IMG/VR virus record: IMGVR_UViG_3300003322_000486
Span: 1 to 51,589 of that record
DNA: 51,589 nucleotides
DNA from: a virus
Reading direction: 5' to 3' (one strand)
This document shows positions 14,337 to 22,758 of the stretch, in pieces. Made by a program: the position numbers and the translations under genes. The stretch's first letter is position 1. Each line of letters begins with the position of its first letter. The notes under the pieces were generated by a model. It saw only the letters and a program-made list of their open reading frames with translations. It was not told where the DNA came from and did no database searches.

Positions 14337-16871
14337 TCACGGATTCGCTTTTTTCACAGTGATTTCAATTCCGCGATTAAGCCCGGAAACTCTTTTTTTG
14401 ACCACGATATGAGGGACAGGCATAATCATTTCAACAGAATCATGGATGCCCCCTGAGAACCTTTTTGCGCTAAAAAACTTCTTTTCTGTACCGGAAGAAT
14501 TCAGAAAATCTTCATGCAATTGGGTAAAGATTGCAGGCTCAAACGCCCGCTCCTTAATCCAGTCATCAAACCACTCAATGAACTCATCACCGTATTTCAA
14601 CCTGATGTGCTTGCGCCGGACTTTAAGTGTTGAACCGGTTTCCAGGATGCCGGCCGACATATAGCCTTTGCAGCACTCAAACATGAAGTTGTAGAACAGG
14701 CCCCACTGGGTTAGATCCCAATCCGTGAACAGGTTATGCCCGAAATGCATAACCGGAGTGTTCTCAGCGCCGAAGAACCCGGCAAACTCGAAAGTCTTTT
14801 GCCTGCGCCGGGCGTGGGCGCCATTGTTGATAATGGTGTAGTTGGTCGTGAAAACGATTTTAGGGCTGTCTTTATACGGTATGAACAGTTCGTCCTTGTT
14901 CTTCTTTTCAACGGTAATACCCTCGGTAATGATGCTATAGAAGCCCTCAAAGTCGACATTCTTGCGAGTATCCTCGATGGCAATAAGCTTGGTATCCAGG
15001 CCCACCCGCTGAAATGCGAAGTTTTTGTCCAGTTTGAAGTTCTTGCCATCCACTCGTTCGGTGTTTACGAGCTTTGATATGGCGGTCAGGAAGATGCCTT
15101 TGCCGGTCCCGCCGCCTTTGCTTTCGTTATCATTTTCTTCAGCCAGGATCACGCAATAGGGCTTTGCCGGATCCTTATATTTGTGCAGCAGATAACCGAT
15201 CAGGGTGCATGCGTACTTAAATTTATCTTCATCATTGCCGCTTATACAGTTAATGAACTCGCCATACTCGGGCGCTTTATCGGCTATATCCGGATCGATC
15301 TTTATTTCAAAGTCAATGATCTGGGTTTTCCAGACAACGCGGTTAACCTCGGCGTAGCTCACTACAGATATATTGTCAGCGGTTATTTTAACAACACCAT
15401 TTTTGAAAGGGAAAAAAGCGGTGTCCACTTCGTCGGCCAGTAAGTTATATTCTCCGCGGGGCAGGAACTCCAACAATCCATTGCTGAAAAACTGATCATG
15501 CGATTTCAATATCAGGCCTTTAAGGTCATCAGGAGTAATGCCCCCATCGAAAGTATCAGGCAACCGGTCAATGTACTCGATGACAAATTTCTTCATATAT
15601 TCACTGCTGGCTTCCTGAAGGAACCCGTCTTTGCATTGTACTATCCGGTATATGGTACTGTTTTTGTCATAGTAAAAAAGCGCAAAGCCGCCATGCTGGT
15701 GCAGAAAGTCGATCAGCCGGCCGCGGTTGATCACCGCCTGGTTCTTGTCGTTCACATCCCAAAAAGTACATACCCGTTCTCCCCAGATCTTCGACAGATT
15801 AGCGATCATCTCTTTTGCCTCTGTTTCGCTTTTCTTTAGATCGACGATAGCATAGTTCACCAGCTGTTCATCGGTCAGTCCTTCCCGCTTCTTTTTGAAG
15901 ATATTGCGCTCTTCCTTTTCACCGTAGAATACCCGCTTTTCACCGTAGCCAGCAGTCAATAATTTTTTAGCCGCCTGGCTGCTATCACCTTTGCATTCCA
16001 GTATTTTGAATACCCCATAGTGTGTGTAAGCATGCCCGACCTCAAATTCGCTGCTTGTGGTAAAGGATTTGAATAACCGTTTTTCATGGTGGTAGTCTGC
16101 GCTGATCCCCTTGCTTTTGCCCGGCCGCCGGAAGTAAGTGCGGGCAGATGTTTGTCTCACAGCTACCCATCCATGCTGCATGAGCAGACCGATAATATCC
16201 CCCCGGTTATTATAGTCATCCCAGGGCGTGGTAAAAAACTCCTTCGTTGAGTTGTTGATAATATACTCCCGCTTTGGCGGCTCAACCACTTCGTTATAAG
16301 ATCGGGCAAGCTCAACTAAAATATCGCGCTGATCTGCCGTTATTGTTGGAATAGCCTTGCCCTGGGTGATCTTATAACCTTCACTCGGCGGCGCCACGAC
16401 ATATCCCCCCTGGCCGCGGGTTTCAATAAGTACCCTGATTTTATCAGAAGGGTTCTGCGCAAGCTCATCGGCCGACGCCGGCCGTTGCGCCAATTTTTGA
16501 TTGCCTTCAATTTTTTCACAGTGATAATATAGATGATAGCCACCGGACCTGGTTTGAATGATCAACAATGCATTGCGTAGGTCCGGATCATTATCAGCAA
16601 TGTCCTGCAGGTAGTTTTCAAACAGTTTACCGGTAAGGTCGTACTTCGTATCAATGTCGATTACTTCCAGGTTGCCGGATGACTTGCCGCAGACAACGGA
16701 CAATGTTTTTGCGTAAGGGAGTTCAAAGCCTTGTTCTGCTTCTTCTATGGTGATAAGTGACTGCTGGTATTTTTTCCATTCGAAACATGGTATTTTGTTT
16801 TCGTTGGTCGGGATAACACAAATGCCTTTATTAATATACTCGTAGGCAGCTATTAGTAATCGGTTCTTCAT
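14337..16871 (-). CDS. Primase-polymerase / superfamily 3-type helicase
   Basis: 844 residues. The N-terminal bifunctional primase-polymerase domain (about 1-200) has the metal-binding I-D-I-D-T at 71-75 and T-R-S-G-G-Y-H-L-Y-Y-H at 107-117. The C-terminal part carries G-G-G-T-G-K-G-I (Walker A, about 583-590), L-I-A-I-E-D-T (Walker B region) and I-V-F-T-T-N-Y (sensor/motif C), as in D5/DUF5906-type replicative helicases. It should unwind the phage origin and prime synthesis. Its ATG overlaps the VRR-NUC gene stop by four bases. No phage DNA polymerase is visible, so host polymerase III is probably recruited. Confidence 0.85.
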   Translation of the reverse strand: MKNRLLIAAYEYINKGICVIPTNENKIPCFEWKKYQQSLITIEEAEQGFELPYAKTLSVVCGKSSGNLEVIDIDTKYDLTGKLFENYLQDIADNDPDLRNALLIIQTRSGGYHLYYHCEKIEGNQKLAQRPASADELAQNPSDKIRVLIETRGQGGYVVAPPSEGYKITQGKAIPTITADQRDILVELARSYNEVVEPPKREYIINNSTKEFFTTPWDDYNNRGDIIGLLMQHGWVAVRQTSARTYFRRPGKSKGISADYHHEKRLFKSFTTSSEFEVGHAYTHYGVFKILECKGDSSQAAKKLLTAGYGEKRVFYGEKEERNIFKKKREGLTDEQLVNYAIVDLKKSETEAKEMIANLSKIWGERVCTFWDVNDKNQAVINRGRLIDFLHQHGGFALFYYDKNSTIYRIVQCKDGFLQEASSEYMKKFVIEYIDRLPDTFDGGITPDDLKGLILKSHDQFFSNGLLEFLPRGEYNLLADEVDTAFFPFKNGVVKITADNISVVSYAEVNRVVWKTQIIDFEIKIDPDIADKAPEYGEFINCISGNDEDKFKYACTLIGYLLHKYKDPAKPYCVILAEENDNESKGGGTGKGIFLTAISKLVNTERVDGKNFKLDKNFAFQRVGLDTKLIAIEDTRKNVDFEGFYSIITEGITVEKKNKDELFIPYKDSPKIVFTTNYTIINNGAHARRRQKTFEFAGFFGAENTPVMHFGHNLFTDWDLTQWGLFYNFMFECCKGYMSAGILETGSTLKVRRKHIRLKYGDEFIEWFDDWIKERAFEPAIFTQLHEDFLNSSGTEKKFFSAKRFSGGIHDSVEMIMPVPHIVVKKRVSGLNRGIEITVKKANP

Positions 16872-17128
16872 CTTAGTTTCTCAAGTTCTTTAAGGTCAGT
16901 TACTACAAATGTTTTGAAGCCCTGTTCCTGTAGTTTTCGGATACGGTAGAATTGAAGTTCCTCGGGGCGTTTGCCGGGTTGCTTCCATTCAATAAAGTAA
17001 GCTGTGGTCTTTCGGAGGATTAAAGTATCAGGTATTCCATTTGTGTTTGTCTGAATAAGGTGGATCACCATCCAACCCCATGATTCAAGAAGCTTTGTTC
17101 CTTTGCGTTTAATTTCGCTTTCAAGCAT
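16868..17128 (-). CDS. VRR-NUC domain nuclease
   Basis: 86 residues, a stand-alone VRR-NUC domain. G-I-P-D at 31-34 supplies the catalytic Asp, F-I-E-W-K-Q-P-G-K at 45-53 the E-x-K pair, and Q-F-Y-R-I-R-K-L-Q-E-Q-G at 59-70 the conserved C-terminal helix; the E at residue 3-5 belongs to the first helix. Viral VRR-NUC proteins are Holliday-junction or replication-structure nucleases. It overlaps both the helicase (one base) and the primase-helicase (four bases), the classic order helicase, VRR-NUC, primase of many siphoviruses. Confidence 0.9.
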   Translation of the reverse strand: MLESEIKRKGTKLLESWGWMVIHLIQTNTNGIPDTLILRKTTAYFIEWKQPGKRPEELQFYRIRKLQEQGFKTFVVTDLKELEKLR

Positions 17129-18381
17129 CAGGCCGGTTGTTTTTTGATCTGATAGTCCTTTTTAAAATGCGTTAGGGTGTAATCTTTCTTATTGAGTACA
17201 GTATTGTAAATCTTTTCCTCAATGCCTCCCTCACTGAATATCCAGTAGATAACCGCTTCTTTACTCCTGTTTTTATCTTGCAATCTTTCACGGGCCTGCC
17301 AGTAGCTAACGGCAGCGTAATCAATGTTTAAAAACACCAGGCAATCTGCGGTAGCCAGGTTAACTCCTTCACGTCCACTCTGTATCTGGCTGTAGAATGT
17401 TTTATCACTGTACTGGTTAAATTCGTCGGGATCTTCTGTAAGACGATCTGCACCAAATACGCTGATAAGCATTATTCTTTCAGCTTGAAACTTGTAGAAT
17501 ACCCCGATCTTCTTGCCTACAAAGTGCTCTTTGATAAACTTGGCTTTACTATTGTCGAACACAATAGCAGATTTATTTTCGGTTAACACCGTCCCTGAAT
17601 ACATCTGGTGCATTTTGTTCATCAACTTAACCTCAGTATCAGCTAATATTTCCTGCCCATCCTTGCCAACATAAACCCGGTGTTTCCGCAGGTATTCCGT
17701 CAACCAATAAGTACCACGCTGCATTTGAACTTTCAAAACCTTCTCTTCAATCACCTGGTTAAAGCCGGCTTCCTCCTGTGTGTAACTGATAAATAAATGC
17801 TTTGTCATGCTTTCAATCTTATCCTTATCAGCATGGCTATAGTCATTGATCTCCCGGTTATAGAAGTACTTTTTTTTGACCGTTACATAATCCTTAGCCC
17901 ATTTGTAAAAGTTTGAATATTCCTTAAACGGGCTGAATGAACTGATATAAAACTGATGGAACAATTGGCTGTATCCTTCCGGAGATGGGGTGCCGGATAA
18001 ATAAATGATCGGTTTATCCATGCATAATTTCCGTAACTCTTTGGTTCGTTCAGCTGCCGTTGGGAACTGGCCCAGCCCGTGGGCTTCATCAAGTATCACC
18101 AGGTCGAACAGGTAATCAGGCGAAAGATTGTAAATCTGCTCATAGTTCGTGCAGATCAGTTTAAATGTCGGATTAAGGTTGTCATAGTCAGATTTTACGC
18201 TGCTGATCGCTTTCTTTTTTGTAAGAAACAATACCCACTTGGCGCCATATTTATCAGCAGCAGATAAGGCGGTTAATGTTTTCCCTGTTCGTGGCTGCAT
18301 TGATAGGTAGCAGATTTTAAGAACAGCAAGCATTTTAGCCGCATCTGTACTTATGCTTTCCTGGTAGTCTCGTAGTTGCAT
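17128..18381 (-). CDS. DEAH-box (SNF2-like, superfamily 2) helicase
   Basis: 417 residues. M-Q-P-R-T-G-K-T-L-T-A-L at 28-39 is motif I (Walker A), L-V-I-L-D-E-A-H-G-L at 94-103 motif II, Y-L-S-G-T-P-S-P motif III, G-R-E-G-V-N-L-A-T-A-D-C-L-V-F motif V and Y-W-Q-A-R-E-R-L-Q-D motif VI (normally Q-x-x-G-R). Length and layout fit phage replication or recombination helicases of the SNF2 type. It overlaps both neighbours by single bases or codons. Confidence 0.85.
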   Translation of the reverse strand: MQLRDYQESISTDAAKMLAVLKICYLSMQPRTGKTLTALSAADKYGAKWVLFLTKKKAISSVKSDYDNLNPTFKLICTNYEQIYNLSPDYLFDLVILDEAHGLGQFPTAAERTKELRKLCMDKPIIYLSGTPSPEGYSQLFHQFYISSFSPFKEYSNFYKWAKDYVTVKKKYFYNREINDYSHADKDKIESMTKHLFISYTQEEAGFNQVIEEKVLKVQMQRGTYWLTEYLRKHRVYVGKDGQEILADTEVKLMNKMHQMYSGTVLTENKSAIVFDNSKAKFIKEHFVGKKIGVFYKFQAERIMLISVFGADRLTEDPDEFNQYSDKTFYSQIQSGREGVNLATADCLVFLNIDYAAVSYWQARERLQDKNRSKEAVIYWIFSEGGIEEKIYNTVLNKKDYTLTHFKKDYQIKKQPA

Positions 18382-18806
18382 TAGAACGGGCCCTCCTCAG
18401 GATCGGCTGCAACTTCGGCTCCTTCCTGCTCACCTTCACCGGCGTTTTGATTAAATAAATTATTTTCTTCATTTATCATGTTCCAGTCAAATGTTGTCAT
18501 CTGCTCAATGCCTACCAGGGTATTACTGTCTTTGCGAATAATTGTCTTTTTGCCATTAGCTGGCTGATTCAGAATTACTTCACACTCAACCTCCCGGTGC
18601 TCGTAACCATCGGCTACCTTAAATGAAAGGTTATTGCAGGCCGCTTTCGCTTCATTGATCTTGGCGGTCCATTGGCTAGTAACAGACTTCTTTTCTTCTG
18701 TAAGAGATACAACCTTTTTTGTCTCATTGGCTAATTGTACAGATAGATCATGAATCTCAACGGCTGTAAAATCGTAACGGAGTGTGCGTTTTTCGGTGGT
18801 GTTCAT
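18381..18806 (-). CDS. Coiled-coil phage protein with SSB-like acidic C-terminal tip
   Basis: 141 residues. Residues 20-60 form a charged helix (S-V-Q-L-A-N-E-T-K-K-V-V-S-L-T-E-E-K-K-S), then G-Y-E-H-R-E-V-E-C-E-V-I-L-N and K-K-T-I-I-R-K-D-S-N-T-L, as in a common phage family often near replication genes. The unusual part is the end: an acidic stretch closing with D-P-E-E-G-P-F, which imitates the C-terminal tip of single-stranded-DNA-binding proteins. The SSB-like protein upstream ends the same way. It overlaps the helicase start by one base, so it is probably part of the replication complex. Confidence 0.65.
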   Translation of the reverse strand: MNTTEKRTLRYDFTAVEIHDLSVQLANETKKVVSLTEEKKSVTSQWTAKINEAKAACNNLSFKVADGYEHREVECEVILNQPANGKKTIIRKDSNTLVGIEQMTTFDWNMINEENNLFNQNAGEGEQEGAEVAADPEEGPF

Positions 18807-18840
18807 TTACTGATATTGTTTGATGAAAAATAAAATGGTG

Positions 18841-18969
18841 TCATTTTATTTCCATAGTGTTGGCAACGGATTTTATTTCGGTCATGAGGTCTAAAAAATC
18901 CCTGATAGTATAATCAGCGTTTTCTTTTATCATTGAATCTATCAGGGATATTTGTTCGTCGAGGGTCAT
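18841..18969 (-). CDS. Small hypothetical protein, 42 aa
   Basis: An ATG at 18969, three bases after the SSB-like stop, opens 42 codons (M-T-L-D-E-Q-I-S-L-I-D-S-M-I-K-E) ending TGA at 18841. The spacing and helical amphipathic sequence support a real gene, but there is no family match. The remaining 34 bases before the next gene show nothing clear. Confidence 0.5.
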   Translation of the reverse strand: MTLDEQISLIDSMIKENADYTIRDFLDLMTEIKSVANTMEIK

Positions 18970-18972
18970 CAG

Positions 18973-19578
18973 TTAAAAAGGGGCATCTTCCATATTTTCG
19001 TCAGGTTCATTTTCACCGGCGGCCGCCGCAGCGCCTTTAGGTAGCTTCGGAACAATCTCGGTATTGACCATATTCTCAAGGAACTCCATAATGTCGCTAT
19101 CATCCCATGTTTCCTTTCCTTTTACCTTGATCTTTTTAAGATCAGGAATACCGTTAGGGTTGTCCTTTGTATAGTACCATTTTACAGGTACACCATGCTG
19201 GGTAATGAACAGTGATGTTTTATTTTTATCGCCTTCCTTTTTCAGGTTAGGCGTAATCACCACATCGTTATTTAGGTCGATGTTTGGTAACATTTTTAAA
19301 AATGCAGCCGAGTAACCCGAAGAATAATTCATCTGCAGGATGGCATCCCCATCTTCATCGGTTAATGTTACGTTCCAGAACTTACCGAAGTCGGCATGAT
19401 CGCGAACGGCTATGCCTGTTATGCGGCCTTTCCAGCCTTTGTAATATTCCTCGTGAACGGTTTTCCCATTCTTATTAACCCGCTCTTTTGAAGTGGCAGT
19501 AGGACTAAGAACCCTCTTACAAATTTGGCCGTTACTAATTGTTAGATAGATGGCATTGTTTGCTATAATTGCGCCCAT
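18973..19578 (-). CDS. Single-stranded-DNA-binding-like protein
   Basis: 201 residues. Beta-rich first 150 residues (G-R-I-T-G-I-A-V-R-D-H, F-W-N-V-T-L-T-D-E-D-G, D-V-V-I-T-P-N-L) suit an OB-fold, with an acidic, flexible C-terminus ending D-E-N-M-E-D-A-P-F, matching the D-x-P-F tip by which SSB proteins recruit partners. Position directly before a helicase and next to the exonuclease supports SSB function in replication or recombination. Fold assignment is inference from pattern and neighbourhood. Confidence 0.7.
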   Translation of the reverse strand: MGAIIANNAIYLTISNGQICKRVLSPTATSKERVNKNGKTVHEEYYKGWKGRITGIAVRDHADFGKFWNVTLTDEDGDAILQMNYSSGYSAAFLKMLPNIDLNNDVVITPNLKKEGDKNKTSLFITQHGVPVKWYYTKDNPNGIPDLKKIKVKGKETWDDSDIMEFLENMVNTEIVPKLPKGAAAAAGENEPDENMEDAPF

Positions 19579-19613
19579 AATTGTTGTTTTTTAATTGTAT
19601 GTTAAAAAATTGG

Positions 19614-20393
19614 TTATTTGATTTGATGACTAAGCTGATAAGACAACTCGCTCGGCTTCATCTGGCCTCGCTCCGCTTTCCATAATTGATGCGTAGCCTG
19701 GAATAGCGGCCAATCCTTGCCGATCTCGTCAGCTTTACGCTCGATCAGTTGCCAGCCCTTGCCCTGGACAGAGCCCGCCTTTCCATCTGTCCGGGTATTG
19801 GCATTAAGCCATAAAATTCCATAGCCTTCAATTTTTAGGTCAGGCTGTACTTCTTCCAATAGCTTCCTGTAGGCAGCCATTTGCAGCCAATAGTGATCGT
19901 ACAGGCTATTAGAAGTCTTTATGTCAAGGATCAGTAACCGGCCATTAAACTCTACCACCCGGTCAAGGGTGCCAGCAAACCCAAGATTATCGCTTATAAG
20001 GTTAAGCTCTGAGTGAATGATATTAATCGGAAAACGGCGCCGGAATTCGACGTATCGCTCAAACATTGACCATTCAAGCAATTTGTACTCAATATTGCCT
20101 GCTTCGTTAATGAGCGCCACTTCTTCACCGGCATCGTATCGCTCTGTAAGTTTGTGAACGGTAGATCCACGGTCACCGGCTTCATCCCGGATACTGTCGG
20201 CATCTTCGCCAACCTTTTTTAACCACTCATAAAACCCTGCAGACTTAGGATAGCAATCCAGTATAGTTGTAACCGATGGAACATAGTTGCCCAGTTCAGT
20301 GAGATAGAACCTGGTATCAAGGAAAGTGATCTGCCGGGATGTGAAGTCAATCCGGTAGTTCTTTGAGTGGAGCTGGGTTATTACTGCAGACAT
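19614..20393 (-). CDS. PD-(D/E)XK exonuclease (Cas4/RecB-like)
   Basis: 259 residues. G-S-T-V-H at 76-80 (conserved His), E129 in I-H-S-E-L-N-L, D144 in G-F-A-G-T-L-D-R, L-D-I-K-T-S at 156-161 (the D-x-K pair), and Q-M-A-A-Y at 171-175 make a complete Cas4/RecB nuclease core. In phages this class serves recombination (recE-like) or host DNA breakdown. It is followed by the SSB-like gene, as in two-component recombination modules, though no annealase of the Erf or RecT type is recognisable. The leader has CCTTTAAAAATACTTTT directly before the ATG. Confidence 0.85.
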   Translation of the reverse strand: MSAVITQLHSKNYRIDFTSRQITFLDTRFYLTELGNYVPSVTTILDCYPKSAGFYEWLKKVGEDADSIRDEAGDRGSTVHKLTERYDAGEEVALINEAGNIEYKLLEWSMFERYVEFRRRFPINIIHSELNLISDNLGFAGTLDRVVEFNGRLLILDIKTSNSLYDHYWLQMAAYRKLLEEVQPDLKIEGYGILWLNANTRTDGKAGSVQGKGWQLIERKADEIGKDWPLFQATHQLWKAERGQMKPSELSYQLSHQIK

Positions 20394-20411
20394 AAAAGTA
20401 TTTTTAAAGGG

Positions 20412-20705
20412 TTACGAATTAACTTCCATCAAACCAACCGCGGCATCGAGTTTCGCCTTTGCTTTGGCATATGCTGATTCAAACTCTTCTTTGGTGCATG
20501 GCTCTCCCAGTTGTAATAGGGTTTCGATTTCCTCTGAATAGTGTTTCCCATCCTCAGGAGACCATATGCTAATCATCCTTTTTCTAACTGTGATTATCTG
20601 CCCAGCTTCATTGATATAATGAATATTATCAAGGTAGTCCTTGTAAAACGCAGGGGTCTTTAACTCAACGGTTTCCTCTACTTGTTTTTTGATAGTTAAT
20701 TGCAT
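20412..20705 (-). CDS. Conserved phage protein, 97 aa
   Basis: Small acidic protein (Q-L-T-I-K-K-Q-V-E-E-T-V-E-L-K-T-P-A-F-Y-K) of a type often beside phage exonuclease genes. Has a beta-prone middle (G-Q-I-I-T-V-R-K-R-M-I) and an acidic helical end. No enzyme motif. The 71-base leader holds the hairpin at 20740-20760. Confidence 0.6.
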   Translation of the reverse strand: MQLTIKKQVEETVELKTPAFYKDYLDNIHYINEAGQIITVRKRMISIWSPEDGKHYSEEIETLLQLGEPCTKEEFESAYAKAKAKLDAAVGLMEVNS

Positions 20706-20739
20706 AACTTTATGCTTCGTTTAGATGTGTTTTTAAAGT

Positions 20740-20760
20740 GGCCCGGCTCCTAACCGGGCC
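20740..20760 (-). terminator. GC-rich hairpin in leader of the 97-aa gene
   Basis: GGCCCGG and CCGGGCC pair around a 7-base loop. On the minus strand it is followed by ACTTTAAAAACAC and then the gene start about 35 bases on. It lies inside the early operon, so it may be a partial terminator or mRNA-processing/stability hairpin and not a complete stop. On the plus strand it is followed by TTTGTTT. Confidence 0.55.
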
Positions 20761-20776
20761 TTTGTTTGGTTATCAC

Positions 20777-21415
20777 TTATCCTTCAACACCGCCTTCTTC
20801 GGCATCTTGAGTTGCTTCCATTGCCTGGTCCTGTGCTGCACTTTCCTGTGCATTAGTGGCTTGCTCGTTAACTGCGTCGGACTTCAATTCGTCAGGTTGC
20901 TTTGTGTTTGGTTCCATTGTATTTGTAACGCTGTCCTTTACAGCGGGGTTAACATCATGGACGTTACCGATGATCTCTATGTCTTCAATTTGATAGTAGT
21001 AAGCGGGGGTGTTGAAGTGAGCCGGGTTGCACCACATGAACTGATAAAGCACACCATTGTCCCTGGTATATCCGCTTTGCATATCCTTTCCGAATATTTT
21101 GAATCCACCGTCTCTCCAATACACCGAGTCGATCGTTTCGAAACCATATACTCCATCTTTATCTTTCTGCTCTTTTTGAAAGCCGCGCAAGGTGTCTCCC
21201 TCGTATATGTCTATTACATTTTTATCCTTAAGGCCCGTGAACTGACCGACTGTTTCCGGAATGACTTCTGCCATGTAACACTCATAATCATCGCGTTTGA
21301 TATGGCCGGTAACACCAAATAATATAAATGCCTCTTCTTTCGATGTTGATACGTAACTACCAACTACCCATTCGCCGTTATCTTTCCGCTTCCCTCTGAA
21401 TTTTATTTCACGCAT
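20777..21415 (-). CDS. YopX family protein
   Basis: 212 residues beginning M-R-E-I-K-F-R-G-K-R-K-D-N-G-E-W-V-V-G-S, the YopX signature, then A-E-V-I-P-E-T-V-G-Q-F-T-G-L-K-D-K-N and I-Y-E-G-D-T-L, all typical. The C-terminal 55 residues are an unusual acidic, Gln/Ala/Thr-rich tail (A-T-Q-D-A-E-E-G-G-V-E-G) not found in the core family. YopX proteins are widespread in phages of Gram-positive and Bacteroidota hosts; function unknown. Confidence 0.85.
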   Translation of the reverse strand: MREIKFRGKRKDNGEWVVGSYVSTSKEEAFILFGVTGHIKRDDYECYMAEVIPETVGQFTGLKDKNVIDIYEGDTLRGFQKEQKDKDGVYGFETIDSVYWRDGGFKIFGKDMQSGYTRDNGVLYQFMWCNPAHFNTPAYYYQIEDIEIIGNVHDVNPAVKDSVTNTMEPNTKQPDELKSDAVNEQATNAQESAAQDQAMEATQDAEEGGVEG

Positions 21416-21453
21416 AATTTTTATTTTTAAGCCGCAATAGGCGACGATGTTAA

Positions 21454-21663
21454 CTAAATCTCCTTTTCGCTTATCATGTTCAACGCCTCTATCACTTCAG
21501 CAACAGTTAAGTCTTTCACACAGCTGAACTTCTTAAGCAACCGCATCGAGTGCGTAATCTGCCAGCGGGTATGTGCATCGCCCGCCAGTATTGCCTGCGC
21601 CAGTCGCATTGCGTTGCCATCGGCGGGCAGTGAAAGAAAGGCCTGTTTCTGTTGCTTTGTCAT
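21454..21663 (-). CDS. Hypothetical protein, 69 aa
   Basis: Helical protein (M-R-L-A-Q-A-I-L-A-G-D-A-H-T-R-W-Q-I-T) with no recognised family. Its leader carries the strongest early hairpin (21684-21704) followed by CTTTAAAAATCATTCATC and the ATG. Confidence 0.5.
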   Translation of the reverse strand: MTKQQKQAFLSLPADGNAMRLAQAILAGDAHTRWQITHSMRLLKKFSCVKDLTVAEVIEALNMISEKEI

Positions 21664-21683
21664 GATGAATGATTTTTAAAGAA

Positions 21684-21704
21684 CCCCGGCCCGATCTGCC
21701 GGGG
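21684..21704 (-). terminator. Hairpin upstream of the 69-aa gene
   Basis: CCCCGGC pairs with GCCGGGG (7 bp, 7-base loop). On the minus strand it is followed by TTCTTTAAAAATC and, 20 bases on, the ATG of the next gene. Not followed by a clean U-run, so a strong intrinsic terminator is doubtful; attenuation or mRNA processing is possible. Confidence 0.5.
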
Positions 21705-21754
21705 CAACCCTGTACCTTTTATACTGTAAGTAAACCTAAGAGCATTTTTAAAGG

Positions 21755-21778
21755 AGCTGGCTGTAGACACAGCCGGCT
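21755..21778 (-). terminator. Second hairpin in the 21664-21808 gap
   Basis: A ten-base-pair stem (AGCTGGCTGT with ACAGCCGGCT, one G-U pair) closed by a four-base loop AGAC, followed on the minus strand by CCTTTAAAAATGC. Together with 21684-21704 this 145-base gap has two independent strong hairpins and no gene. Confidence 0.5.
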
Positions 21779-21808
21779 TAAACGATTGCATAGCCATATG
21801 AAAAGAGA

Positions 21809-22150
21809 TCAATTCGATGTTATTCCCGCTAATAGCGACCCTTCCAGTGCATTTTCACGCTTACATATTGTCTCCATCAACCTGGTATAGTACCGGGAAC
21901 GATCACCGCGCGATATAGGCTCTCTGAATTGTTTTGAATAGAAGTCATCGACAACATTCTTCAGTTGTTCCAATTCTTCGAATGTCAAGCATGTCTGAAT
22001 GTTAGCACGAAGGAAGGTGTAGTAGTCGCTGGCAAGCCAGAACTTTTCCTTTGGCTTTTCCTTTTTGAATGGGTGGGTGCCTAAAAACAAGGCTATAGCG
22101 ATAATAAGCACTGTGCCTATTGCTACATGTGTGTAGAATGCAGGGTTCAT
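21809..22150 (-). CDS. Membrane-anchored hypothetical protein, 113 aa
   Basis: One N-terminal transmembrane helix (about residues 8-24, H-V-A-I-G-T-V-L-I-I-A-I-A-L-F-L-G) followed by a charged helical cytoplasmic or periplasmic domain (T-F-E-E-L-E-Q-L-K-N-V-V-D-D-F-Y). No family recognised. Located in the early operon among small unknown genes. Confidence 0.6.
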   Translation of the reverse strand: MNPAFYTHVAIGTVLIIAIALFLGTHPFKKEKPKEKFWLASDYYTFLRANIQTCLTFEELEQLKNVVDDFYSKQFREPISRGDRSRYYTRLMETICKRENALEGSLLAGITSN

Positions 22151-22162
22151 GGTATGTATGAT

Positions 22163-22399
22163 TTAAGAGTTTAAAGTCATTAGGTTTTCAAAGCATTGTT
22201 GTCCGAGTATATCGAGCATTATGCCCTCGCTGTCCTGCGCCTGGCTTTTAAGGTTTGTCACAAGCCGGCGAAAACTGTCTACATTTGGGTTCTTTACTAC
22301 ATTACTAATAGCCAAACCCCATATACTTTCTACGTCTACTTGCTGAAGGCATTTAAAGAACTGCCTTTCTTGTTCGGATAATGATTCAATGAAGTTCAT
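22163..22399 (-). CDS. Hypothetical protein, 78 aa
   Basis: Helical acidic protein starting M-N-F-I-E-S-L-S-E-Q-E-R-Q-F-F-K-C-L, no recognised family. Twelve bases separate it from the next gene. The 41-base leader contains a GCGCGC-centred palindrome but no clear promoter. Confidence 0.5.
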   Translation of the reverse strand: MNFIESLSEQERQFFKCLQQVDVESIWGLAISNVVKNPNVDSFRRLVTNLKSQAQDSEGIMLDILGQQCFENLMTLNS

Positions 22400-22440
22400 T
22401 CGAGAGGGTTTAGGGATTTAGCGGAGCCAAGGCGCGCAGA

Positions 22441-22758
22441 TTAACGCCCCGGATTTATAATATCATCCACTTGCTTAAGTGCGCCATTTGTAACAAGAAG
22501 CCGCTTCAGCATGATCAATTTCCCTTTTAACAGTGCAACATCTTCAAGCATTTGCTTTTTCTGTTGATCTTCTTTGAGCCTTCTTTTTGCATGTTCGGCT
22601 TCTAATTTCGCTTTAGCTTCGGGGTCGTCTTTGGCAATTATGCCAGTAAAAAGCGAAACCATAAATTCACCGGCCTGCCCTTTGTTAGGCAATTCATCCA
22701 AACCAGAAACGATCAAATCAAAATCCTGCTCAGTAAGCTGTAAGTCTTGTAAATTCAT
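22441..22758 (-). CDS. Coiled-coil hypothetical protein, 105 aa
   Basis: Starts M-N-L-Q-D-L-Q-L-T-E-Q-D-F-D-L-I and has a strongly charged helix (A-K-L-E-A-E-H-A-K-R-R-L-K-E-D-Q-Q-K-K) with heptad-like spacing through residue 90. Probably a helical oligomer. A frequent phage type with no function assigned. The 80-base leader (22759-22838) has a GCCGG/CCGGC hairpin. Confidence 0.55.
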   Translation of the reverse strand: MNLQDLQLTEQDFDLIVSGLDELPNKGQAGEFMVSLFTGIIAKDDPEAKAKLEAEHAKRRLKEDQQKKQMLEDVALLKGKLIMLKRLLVTNGALKQVDDIINPGR

